From: Mycolicibacterium bacteremicum
GTDB lineage: Bacteria > Actinomycetota > Actinomycetes > Mycobacteriales > Mycobacteriaceae
Direction: 5' to 3'
DNA length: 64,000 bases
Assembly: GCF_002086115.1 (NCBI RefSeq)
Contig: NZ_MVHJ01000023.1
Span: forward strand, 1-64,000
Positions 26,667 through 33,910 of this stretch are shown here, one piece after another. Below the pieces are notes generated by a model that was given only the letters and a program-made list of their open reading frames with translations, had not been told where the DNA came from and ran no database searches. How positions within the stretch are numbered: position 1 is the stretch's first letter; each line of letters begins with the position of its first letter. The translations under genes and the position numbers were made by a program.

Positions 26667-27004
26667 TCGAGCTCGTCTCAGCCGAGCGCTGCATCTCATG
26701 TGACAAGTGCATCGCGGTGTGCCCGACCAATGTCTTCGACCGGGACACCGCTGGTGTGCCGGTGATCAGTCGACAGGATGACTGCCAGACGTGCTTCCAG
26801 TGCGAGGCCAATTGCCCCGTCGACGCGCTGTTCGTCTCCCCGTTCGTCACCCCGCAGCCCGGCGTCGACGAGGCCGATCTGGTGCGCCGCGGACTGCTGG
26901 GCAGCTACCGCGAGCGCATCGGCTGGGGCCGCGGGCGGGTGGCCGGATCCAGCACGGCGATCGGCCCGTCGCTGAAGCCCGGGACGCTGCCGCTCATCAG
27001 CTGA
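26663..27004 (+). CDS. Two-[4Fe-4S] ferredoxin partner of the flavoprotein
   Basis: A 113-residue ferredoxin with two classic cluster motifs, CISCDKCIAVCP near residue 10 and CQTCFQCEANCP near residue 43, each C-x2-C-x2-C-x3-C-P. A basic C-terminal tail of about 45 residues follows. The GTG at 26663 overlaps the flavoprotein stop (GTGA), so the subunits are translationally coupled. A flavoprotein plus a small ferredoxin is the arrangement of adenylylsulfate reductase and related respiratory reductases. It should pass electrons to or from the FAD. The electron donor is unknown. Confidence 0.88.
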   Translation: MIELVSAERCISCDKCIAVCPTNVFDRDTAGVPVISRQDDCQTCFQCEANCPVDALFVSPFVTPQPGVDEADLVRRGLLGSYRERIGWGRGRVAGSSTAIGPSLKPGTLPLIS

Positions 27005-27078
27005 CGACCAATGCACGTTCGGGCTGCTGACCGTCACCGAGTGTGCGCAGATCACCGGTGACGGACTAGATTCCTGCC

Positions 27079-28446
27079 GTGTCAGTGCCCGCGAACCCGC
27101 CGTCGTTCCCGCGCGGTATGGCGCTGCTGGTTGCCGGCGCGCTGTTCATGGAGATCCTCGACGCGACCATTCTCGCCCCCGCGATCCCGCTGATCGCGTC
27201 CTCCTTCGGTGTCGAGGCCGTCGACGTCAACCTGGCCATCTCGGCCTACCTGGTCGCGGTGGCGGTGCTGATCCCCGCGACCGGCTGGCTGGCCGATCGG
27301 TTCGGGGTCCGCCGGGTGTTCCTGGCCGCCATCGTGGTGTTCACCCTTGCCTCCGTGGGCTGCGCTGTGAGTACCTCGCTGCCGATGCTGGTCGCGATGC
27401 GGGTGGTCCAGGGCGTGGGCGGGGCGATGATGGTCCCGGTCGGCCGGCTGGCGGTGCTGCGCAACAGTGCCAAATCGGATCTGGTCCGGGCCATCGCGCT
27501 ACTCACCTGGCCCGCGCTGGCCGCACCCGTGGTGGCCCCGGTGCTCGGCGGGGCGATCGCGACGGTCGGCAGCTGGCGGTGGATCTTCCTGATCAACATC
27601 CCGCTGGGCGTCATCGGATTCTTGTTGGCGCTCAAGCTGGTACGCGGCGGCCCGGTGCCATCGGCGCGCACCCTGGACTGGGCTGGGATGCTGCTGGTGG
27701 GCAGCGGTATCGCGGCGGGGTTGATCGCGCTGGAGAGCATCCGGGTCTCGGGCACCGACTGGCTGCTCGTCGGTGCCTGCGGTACCGCTGCGATCGTGCT
27801 GCTGGCCTCTGCACTGTGGCATCTGCTGCGTACGCCGGCACCGCTGATCCATCTGTCGGTGCTGCGGGTGCGCACGCTGCGGATCACCGTCGCCGCGGGG
27901 TCGCTGTACCGGATGGTCATCACCGCGGTGCCGTTCCTGCTGCCGCTGATGTTCGTCCTCGAATTCGGCTGGACGCCGTTGCAGGCGGGCCTGGTGGTCG
28001 CCGCGCTGTTCATCGGCAACCTGACCATCAAGCCGGTCACCACGCCGCTGATGCGCCGCTTCGGCATCCGCACCGTGCTGATCGCCAACGGGGTCGCCTC
28101 GGTTGGGTGCTTCGGCGCGCTGGCACTGGTTGAGCCGGGCGTGCCGGTGGCGGTCATCGCCGCCGTCCTCTACCTCAGCGGGGCGCTGCGCTCGATCGGG
28201 TTCACCGCCTACAACAGCCTGGCGTTCGCCGATGTGGACGGGGACGAGCTGACCCATGCCAACACGCTGAACGCCTCCGTGCAGGAATTGGCGGCCGGGC
28301 TCGGTATCGCGTTCGCGGCGCTGCTGGTGAGCTTGCTGGCCTCCTATCCGGTGACGTTCCTGGTGCTGGGTGGGGCACTCGCCGTGACGCTGATCGAGTC
28401 GGTGCGGCTGCCCCGGGGGGCGGGCAGGCACGTCACCGGGGGATGA
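27079..28446 (+). CDS. DHA2/EmrB-type MFS transporter
   Basis: A 455-residue major facilitator with many hydrophobic segments. FMEILDATILAPAIPLIASSF at the start of the first helix and GWLADRFGVRRVF in loop 2-3 are typical of the drug:H+ antiporter DHA2 branch. A GTG start at 27079 lies 74 bases after the ferredoxin. It may export sulfite, sulfonate or another product of the divergent cluster, or be an unrelated multidrug pump. The next gene downstream is cysD, which has its own promoter-like sequence. Confidence 0.87.
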   Translation: MSVPANPPSFPRGMALLVAGALFMEILDATILAPAIPLIASSFGVEAVDVNLAISAYLVAVAVLIPATGWLADRFGVRRVFLAAIVVFTLASVGCAVSTSLPMLVAMRVVQGVGGAMMVPVGRLAVLRNSAKSDLVRAIALLTWPALAAPVVAPVLGGAIATVGSWRWIFLINIPLGVIGFLLALKLVRGGPVPSARTLDWAGMLLVGSGIAAGLIALESIRVSGTDWLLVGACGTAAIVLLASALWHLLRTPAPLIHLSVLRVRTLRITVAAGSLYRMVITAVPFLLPLMFVLEFGWTPLQAGLVVAALFIGNLTIKPVTTPLMRRFGIRTVLIANGVASVGCFGALALVEPGVPVAVIAAVLYLSGALRSIGFTAYNSLAFADVDGDELTHANTLNASVQELAAGLGIAFAALLVSLLASYPVTFLVLGGALAVTLIESVRLPRGAGRHVTGG

Positions 28447-28455
28447 GCCCAACCG

Positions 28456-28486
28456 TTGACACCGGGCGGGGCACGGCGTTTAATAC
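28456..28486 (+). promoter_or_regulatory. Candidate housekeeping promoter of cysD
   Basis: A perfect -35 hexamer TTGACA (28456-28461) is followed by an AT-rich -10 region (TTTAATAC, 28479-28486), giving a 17-19 base spacer according to which hexamer is used. The predicted transcription start falls at about 28492-28494, exactly at the ATG of a short upstream reading frame. It stands out in a very GC-rich setting. Confidence 0.6.
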
Positions 28487-28492
28487 CCAACC

Positions 28493-28540
28493 ATGCTTGC
28501 AATTCTGGTCATATCTACCAACTTTATGGAGATGCGATGA
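28493..28540 (+). CDS. Putative leaderless 15-residue leader peptide before cysD
   Basis: The reading frame ATG...TGA encodes MLAILVISTNFMEMR. Its ATG lies where transcription from the -10 at 28479-28486 should begin, so it could be translated leaderless, as is common in mycobacteria. Its stop overlaps the cysD start (ATGA at 28537-28540), which would couple it to cysD. It is AT-rich relative to its surroundings and contains three Met but no Cys codons. Leaderless short frames upstream of sulfur genes are known attenuators in mycobacteria, but those are poly-Cys. It could also be a chance frame. Confidence 0.4.
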   Translation: MLAILVISTNFMEMR

Positions 28541-29466
28541 CGGCCTCCGCCGAGCTGGACCCGGCCGCCGCCCGGTACGAGCTGAGCCATCTGCGCGCAC
28601 TGGAGGCCGAGGCCATCCACATCATCCGGGAGGTCGCCGCCGAGTTCGAGAAGCCGGTGCTGCTGTTCTCCGGTGGCAAGGACTCGATCGTCATGCTGCA
28701 CCTGGCCATCAAGGCGTTCGCGCCGGGCCGGTTGCCGTTCCCGGTGATGCACGTCGACACCGGCCACAACTTCGACGAGGTGCTGCAGGTCCGCGACGAA
28801 CTGGTGGCCGAGCACGGGGTACGCCTGGTCGTCGCCAAGGTGCAGGACGATATCGACGCCGGCCGCGTCGTGGAGACCATCCCGTCGCGCAACCCCATGC
28901 AGACCTTCACGCTGTTACGGGCCATCCGGGAGAACAAGTTCGACGCTGCGTTCGGCGGTGCGCGCCGCGACGAGGAGAAGGCCCGGGCCAAGGAGCGGGT
29001 GTTCAGCTTCCGCGACGAGTTCGGCCAGTGGGACCCCAAGGCGCAGCGGCCCGAACTCTGGAACCTCTACAACGGCAGGCACAAGAAGGGTGAACACATC
29101 CGTGCGTTCCCCATCTCGAACTGGACCGAGTTCGACATCTGGTCCTATATCGGGGCCGAGAAGATCACCCTGCCGTCCATCTACTACGCGCATCAGCGGC
29201 CGGTGTTCGAGCGCGACGGGATGCTGCTGGCGGTGCACAAGTTCATGCAGCCGCGCAAGGACGAGCCGGTGATCGAGAAGACGGTGCGGTTCCGCACCGT
29301 CGGCGATGTGACGTGCACCGGGTGTGTGGAGTCGCTGGCCGGCACGGTGGCCGAGGTGATCGCCGAGACCGCGGTGTCGCGGTTGACCGAACGCGGCGCG
29401 ACCCGCGCCGATGACCGGATCTCCGAGGCCGGGATGGAAGACCGCAAGCGGGAGGGCTACTTCTGA
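28537..29466 (+). CDS. cysD: Sulfate adenylyltransferase subunit CysD
   Basis: A 309-residue subunit of ATP sulfurylase, which activates sulfate to APS. The PP-loop LLFSGGKDS is near residue 46, followed by HVDTGHNFDEV and GGARRDEEKARAKER, all family hallmarks. The ATG at 28537 is chosen because GGAG ends 5 bases upstream. A longer in-frame start at 28456 would begin inside the promoter. It overlaps cysNC by one base (TGATG). In M. tuberculosis (Rv1285) it follows canA directly. Confidence 0.96.
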   Translation: MTASAELDPAAARYELSHLRALEAEAIHIIREVAAEFEKPVLLFSGGKDSIVMLHLAIKAFAPGRLPFPVMHVDTGHNFDEVLQVRDELVAEHGVRLVVAKVQDDIDAGRVVETIPSRNPMQTFTLLRAIRENKFDAAFGGARRDEEKARAKERVFSFRDEFGQWDPKAQRPELWNLYNGRHKKGEHIRAFPISNWTEFDIWSYIGAEKITLPSIYYAHQRPVFERDGMLLAVHKFMQPRKDEPVIEKTVRFRTVGDVTCTGCVESLAGTVAEVIAETAVSRLTERGATRADDRISEAGMEDRKREGYF

Positions 29467-31316
29467 TGGCTACTTTGTTGAGAATCGCCACCGCCGGGTC
29501 CGTCGACGATGGCAAGTCCACCCTGATCGGGCGGCTGCTGTTCGATTCGAAGGCCGTCATGGAGGACCAGCTGGCCGCCGTCGAGCGGACCTCCAAGGAG
29601 CGCGGAAACGACTACACCGACCTGGCTCTGGTCACCGACGGTCTGCGCGCCGAGCGTGAGCAGGGCATCACCATCGATGTCGCCTACCGGTATTTCGCCA
29701 CGGCCAAGCGCAAATTCATCATCGCCGACACCCCGGGCCACGTGCAGTACACCCGCAACATGGTCACCGGTGCCTCGACGGCGCAGCTGGTGATCGTCCT
29801 CGTCGACGCCCGCCACGGCCTGCTCGAGCAGTCCCGCAGGCACGCCTTCCTGGCCTCGCTGCTGGGCATCCAGCACATCGTGCTGGCCGTGAACAAGATG
29901 GACCTGGTCGACTGGGATGAGGAACGGTTCAACAAGATCCGTGACGACTTCCACGAGTTCGCCGCCCGGCTGGACATCCACGATGTCACCACCATCCCGC
30001 TGTCGGCGCTCAACGGTGACAACGTCGTCACCAAATCCGATGTGGCGCCCTGGTACGAGGGACCGGCGCTGCTGAGCCACCTCGAAGAGGTGTACGTCGC
30101 CGGTGACCGCAACCTGGTCGACGTGCGTTTCCCAGTGCAGTACGTCATTCGGCCGCAGACCCGTGAACATGCCGATCACCGCAGCTATGCGGGCACCGTC
30201 GCCGGTGGCGTCATGCGTGTCGGTGACGAGGTCGTGGTGTTGCCGGCCGGCAAGACCACCCGGATCACCGAGATCGCCGGACCCTCCGGCCCGCTGGACG
30301 AGGCCTTCGCCTCGATGGCGGTCTCGATCAGCCTCGCCGACGATATCGACATCTCGCGCGGGGACATGATCGCCCGGCCGAACAACCAGCCCGATGTCAC
30401 AAGCGAATTCGATGCCACGGTGTGCTGGATGGCCGACGGCGCGGCACTGGAGCCCGGCCGCGACTACATCATCAAGCACACCACCCGGACCACGCGGGCC
30501 CGGGTGTCCGCGCTGGACTACCGCCTCGACGTCAACACCCTGCACCGTGACAAGAGTGCAACGGCGTTGAAGCTCAACGAACTCGGGCGCGTCACGCTGC
30601 GCACCCAGGTGCCGCTGCTGCTCGACGAGTACTCGCGCAACCCGGCGACCGGTTCGTTCATCCTGATCGATCCGGACACCAATGGCACGGTCGCCGCGGG
30701 CATGGTGCGCGATACCGAGCCGGCCGCCAACCGGGCCGCCAGCCCCAACGCGGTGCGCCACCAGAATCTGGTGACCGCGGCCGACCGGTTGTCCAAGGGG
30801 TCCACGGTGTGGTTCACCGGACTCTCCGGATCCGGTAAGTCCTCGGTGGCCATGCTGGTCGAGCAGAAGCTGCTGGCCGCGGGGCGTCCCGCCTACGTCC
30901 TGGACGGGGACAACCTGCGCCACGGCCTCAACGCCGACCTGGGCTTCTCGATGGACGATCGTGCCGAGAACCTGCGCCGGCTGGCCCATATCGCGACGCT
31001 GCTGGCCGACTCCGGACAGATTGTGCTGGTGCCTGCCATCAGCCCGCTGGAGTCTCATCGGGAACTGGCCCGCACCGTGCACACCGAGCAGGGTTTCGAC
31101 TTCTACGAGGTGTTCTGCGACACCCCGCTGGAGGACTGCGAACGCCGGGACCCCAAGGGGCTCTACGCTAAAGCTCGCCGTGGTGAAATCACCCACTTCA
31201 CCGGGATCGACAGCCCCTACCAGCGGCCGAAGAACCCCGATCTGCGGTTGACGCCGGAGCAGTCGCCGGAGGAGTTGGCGCAACAGGTGATCGACCTGCT
31301 AAGCAGTCGGTCATGA
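29466..31316 (+). CDS. cysN: Bifunctional sulfate adenylyltransferase GTPase / APS kinase CysNC
   Basis: A 616-residue fusion, close to Rv1286 (614). The N-terminal EF-Tu-like GTPase has G1 GSVDDGKST (near residue 11), G3 DTPGH and G4 NKMD, and drives APS formation by CysD. The C-terminal domain from about residue 435 is APS kinase, with P-loop GLSGSGKSS and the segment DGDNLRHGLNADLGFS, producing PAPS. The one-base overlap with cysD and 4-base overlap with the cysQ-like gene give a tight three-gene operon for sulfate activation and PAP(S) turnover. Confidence 0.96.
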   Translation: MATLLRIATAGSVDDGKSTLIGRLLFDSKAVMEDQLAAVERTSKERGNDYTDLALVTDGLRAEREQGITIDVAYRYFATAKRKFIIADTPGHVQYTRNMVTGASTAQLVIVLVDARHGLLEQSRRHAFLASLLGIQHIVLAVNKMDLVDWDEERFNKIRDDFHEFAARLDIHDVTTIPLSALNGDNVVTKSDVAPWYEGPALLSHLEEVYVAGDRNLVDVRFPVQYVIRPQTREHADHRSYAGTVAGGVMRVGDEVVVLPAGKTTRITEIAGPSGPLDEAFASMAVSISLADDIDISRGDMIARPNNQPDVTSEFDATVCWMADGAALEPGRDYIIKHTTRTTRARVSALDYRLDVNTLHRDKSATALKLNELGRVTLRTQVPLLLDEYSRNPATGSFILIDPDTNGTVAAGMVRDTEPAANRAASPNAVRHQNLVTAADRLSKGSTVWFTGLSGSGKSSVAMLVEQKLLAAGRPAYVLDGDNLRHGLNADLGFSMDDRAENLRRLAHIATLLADSGQIVLVPAISPLESHRELARTVHTEQGFDFYEVFCDTPLEDCERRDPKGLYAKARRGEITHFTGIDSPYQRPKNPDLRLTPEQSPEELAQQVIDLLSSRS

Positions 31317-32047
31317 CAGATCACGAGCTGGCGGCGCGGTTGGCAACCGAGGCCGGCGAACTGTTGTTGACGGTGCGCACCGAGTTCGCCGACGCCGACG
31401 CCAAGGAACGGAAAGCGGCGGGGGACAAGCGGTCCCACGACTTCCTGATCGCGGCCCTCGCCGCGCAGCGGCCCGGTGACGCAGTGCTGTCCGAGGAGGG
31501 GGCCGACGACCTGGTGCGGCTGACCTCCGAGCGGGTGTGGATCGTCGACCCGCTGGACGGGACGCGCGAATTCTCCGAGCTGGGCCGCGAGGACTGGGCG
31601 GTGCACGTGGCCCTGTGGGAGGACGGCGAACTGGTCGCCGGAGCGGTCGCGCTACCGGCTCAGGGCGTCACTCTGGCCACGCCGGAGGTGCCGACACCGC
31701 CCGCTGCGCCCGGCCCCCCGCGGGTGGTCGTATCGCGCACCCGGCCGCCCGAGGTGGCACTCGCGGTGCGCGACGCGCTGGGCGGCACGCTGGTCGAGAT
31801 GGGTTCGGCGGGAGCCAAAGTCGCCTCGGTCGTGCAAGGTATCTCCGATGTGTACGTGCACGCCGGCGGCCAGTACGAGTGGGACTCGGCGGCTCCGGTC
31901 GCGGTGGCCCGCGCCGCCGGGTTGTTCACCTCGCGCATCGACGGTTCCCCGCTGGCCTACAATCAGCGTGATGTCTCGCTACCCGACCTCATCGTGTGCC
32001 GGCCGGAGCTGGCCGAGGCGGTGCTGACGGTCACCAAGGTGGAGTGA
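31313..32047 (+). CDS. cysQ: CysQ-like 3'-phosphoadenosine 5'-phosphatase (IMPase family)
   Basis: A 244-residue inositol-monophosphatase-fold enzyme. The metal-binding motifs are LSEEGADD, WIVDPLDGTREF and the C-terminal YEWDSAAPVAVARAAG. CysQ dephosphorylates PAP or PAPS and so balances the sulfate activation pool. The ATG overlaps the cysNC stop (ATGA), which strongly supports this role over a generic inositol phosphatase. M. tuberculosis has its CysQ (Rv2131c) elsewhere, so linkage to cysDN is a difference. Specificity is inferred. Confidence 0.85.
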   Translation: MTDHELAARLATEAGELLLTVRTEFADADAKERKAAGDKRSHDFLIAALAAQRPGDAVLSEEGADDLVRLTSERVWIVDPLDGTREFSELGREDWAVHVALWEDGELVAGAVALPAQGVTLATPEVPTPPAAPGPPRVVVSRTRPPEVALAVRDALGGTLVEMGSAGAKVASVVQGISDVYVHAGGQYEWDSAAPVAVARAAGLFTSRIDGSPLAYNQRDVSLPDLIVCRPELAEAVLTVTKVE

Positions 32048-32048
32048 G

Positions 32049-32510
32049 TCAGCGTCCCGTCGATCCGTCGATGAGTTCGCGCAGGATGTCGGCATGCCCG
32101 GCGTGCCGGCCGGTCTCCTCGATCATGTGGGTCAACGCCCAGCGCACGCTCGGCGACGTCTTGCCCGGTACCGGTTCGGCGAGGTCGCTGCACCCGTCGA
32201 GCACCTCATTGGCCTGCGCCACCGTCGCCCGGTAGCGCTGCACCACGTCGGTGACCGTGTCACCGGACGCCGCGGCGAAGGTCGCCGACCAGTCGGTGAC
32301 GTTGTCGCCGAGGAAGATCCACCGCTCCACCCATGTCACATGGTTCAGCAGGCCCAGCAGATTGGTACCCGATGGCACCATCGCGGTGCGCACCTGCGGT
32401 TCGGGCGCGCCGTCGACCTTGCCCGCGATGGAGGCGCGCAGGTAGTCGAGGAATCCGCGCAACACCTCGATCTCGCTGCCGCCGGTACGCGGCGGTGGGG
32501 TGTCGGCCAT
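32049..32510 (-). CDS. DinB/DUF664 family protein
   Basis: A 153-residue protein of the DinB-like DUF664 family. Metal-binding histidines are suggested by LLGLLNHVTWVERW and the C-terminal hallmark HMIEETGRHAGHADILRELIDG. In actinobacteria these proteins are often mycothiol-dependent transferases or detoxification proteins of unknown substrate. The ATG at 32510 is chosen; the long in-frame extension upstream is antisense to the isochorismatase-type gene. It converges on the cysQ-like gene with one base between the stops. Confidence 0.85.
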   Translation of the reverse strand: MADTPPPRTGGSEIEVLRGFLDYLRASIAGKVDGAPEPQVRTAMVPSGTNLLGLLNHVTWVERWIFLGDNVTDWSATFAAASGDTVTDVVQRYRATVAQANEVLDGCSDLAEPVPGKTSPSVRWALTHMIEETGRHAGHADILRELIDGSTGR

Positions 32511-32585
32511 GCCCCCAGTCTGACCGACCGGAACTAGCCCGCAAGACAGTATTGCCGTACCGGCAACTCTCACTAGGCTGAGGCC

Positions 32586-33182
32586 ATGAGCCGCCCCACC
32601 CTGCGCAATCTGGATAATCTGCCCGCCGCCGCGAGCCCGCTCAAGGATTCCGCGCTGGTGCTCGTCGACTGCCAGAACACCTACACCTATGGCGTCATGG
32701 AGCTCGACGGTGTGCAGGCCGCGCTGGATGAGACGGCCGCACTGCTCGACCGGGCGCGTGCCGCCGGCATCCCGGTGATCCACATCCAACACAACGGCGG
32801 GGTGGGCTCGCCGTACGACATCACCGCCGAGATCGGCGGCATCGTCGACTCGGTGGCCCCCCGCGAGGGCGAGCCGGTCGTGGTCAAGCAGTACCCGAAC
32901 TCGTTCGTCCAGACCGATCTCGACGAGCGCCTCAAGGCGGTGGGCGCCACCAATCTGGTGCTGGCCGGGTTCATGACCCACATGTGCATCAACTCCACCG
33001 CGCGCGGCGCGTTCAACCTCGGCTACGCCCCGACCGTGGTCGCCGCGGCGACCGCGACCCGGTCGCTGCCGGGCCCGGACGGAGCAGATGTGCCCGCCGC
33101 GGCACTGCAATCGGCGAGCCTGGCCGCGCTGAACGACCTGTTCGCCGTCGTGGTCCCCGATGCTGCCGGCATACCGGGGTGA
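32586..33182 (+). CDS. Isochorismatase-family cysteine hydrolase
   Basis: A 198-residue alpha/beta hydrolase of the isochorismatase superfamily. The catalytic triad is visible as Asp28 (VLVDCQN), Lys101 (VVVKQYPNSF) and the nucleophile Cys134 (THMCINSTARGAF). The family includes nicotinamidases, ureidohydrolases and amidohydrolases. The substrate is not predictable here. It is divergent from the DinB-family gene. The neighbouring PNPOx-fold gene begins about 20 bases downstream, so they may be co-transcribed. Confidence 0.88.
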   Translation: MSRPTLRNLDNLPAAASPLKDSALVLVDCQNTYTYGVMELDGVQAALDETAALLDRARAAGIPVIHIQHNGGVGSPYDITAEIGGIVDSVAPREGEPVVVKQYPNSFVQTDLDERLKAVGATNLVLAGFMTHMCINSTARGAFNLGYAPTVVAAATATRSLPGPDGADVPAAALQSASLAALNDLFAVVVPDAAGIPG

Positions 33183-33204
33183 CCCGCGCGGGGAAGAAAA
33201 CACC

Positions 33205-33906
33205 GTGCGAAACCGGCCGGCACCGGACAAGCTGTTCACCGTGACCACACCCTCGACACCCTCGACCCAGGTCTCACGCCTGCGGGAGAAACAGCGCACC
33301 GCACGCGAGGGCCTCGACGAACTGCTCGACAGCACCCCGCTGGCCACCGTGGCTCTGATCCGCGACGGGCACCCGGTGGCGTTTCCCATCGGGTTCGCCC
33401 GCCTCGGTGACGATCTGGTGATCCACGGCTCCACCGGTTCGCCGTGGCTGCGCGCGTTGTCCGACGGTGCGCCGGCCGCCGTCTCGGTGACGACGCTGGA
33501 CGGGGTCGTGGTGGCGCGCAGCGGTTTCGAATCCTCGTTCCACTATCGCAGCGCAGCCCTGTATGGGCGGTTCGAGCAGATCTCGGAGGAGGACAAGCCG
33601 GCCGTCCTGGAGGCACTGACCGATGCGTTCATCCCGGGCCGGGTGTCCGAGCTGCGGGCCAGCACGCGGCGCGAGCTCGCGGCGAGTCTGGCGCTTCGCC
33701 TGTCGATCACCGCCGACAACTGGTCGCTGAAGGTCAGCGATGGCTGGCCGGAGGATCCCGAGGAGGACATCGCCGCCGGGGCGTGGGCCGGGGTGGTGCC
33801 ACTGACCGTGACCTACGGCGGCCCGCAACGCGCCCCCGACTGCGATCCGGGCATCCCGGAGCCGAGGTCGGTGCAGACGATGACCGGGCCGCTGCGGCGA
33901 TGGTGA
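33205..33906 (+). CDS. PNPOx-fold flavin/F420-binding protein
   Basis: A 233-residue pyridoxamine 5'-phosphate oxidase-like split-barrel protein (Pyridox_ox_2 type). The core is TPLATVALIRDGHPVAFPIGFARLGDDLVIHG, with SPWLRALSDGAPAAVSVTTLDG. The GTG at 33205 is used because GGGAAG lies 8 bases upstream; a GTG at 33241 is also possible. Such proteins bind FMN or F420 and can reduce small molecules. It follows the isochorismatase-type gene closely. Its stop is 5 bases from the convergent dehydrogenase gene. The substrate is unknown. Confidence 0.8.
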   Translation: MRNRPAPDKLFTVTTPSTPSTQVSRLREKQRTAREGLDELLDSTPLATVALIRDGHPVAFPIGFARLGDDLVIHGSTGSPWLRALSDGAPAAVSVTTLDGVVVARSGFESSFHYRSAALYGRFEQISEEDKPAVLEALTDAFIPGRVSELRASTRRELAASLALRLSITADNWSLKVSDGWPEDPEEDIAAGAWAGVVPLTVTYGGPQRAPDCDPGIPEPRSVQTMTGPLRRW

Positions 33907-33910
33907 TCGG

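Noticed and set aside
16630..28446. The organosulfur cluster as a transposon or phage-borne element
   Set aside because: No transposase, resolvase, terminal inverted repeats or clear base-composition break was found. Codon use looks like that of the neighbouring genes.
28493..28540. A poly-cysteine attenuator peptide before cysD
   Set aside because: The short frame has no Cys codons, so the known mycobacterial poly-Cys mechanism does not apply. Only a weaker leader-peptide hypothesis is retained.
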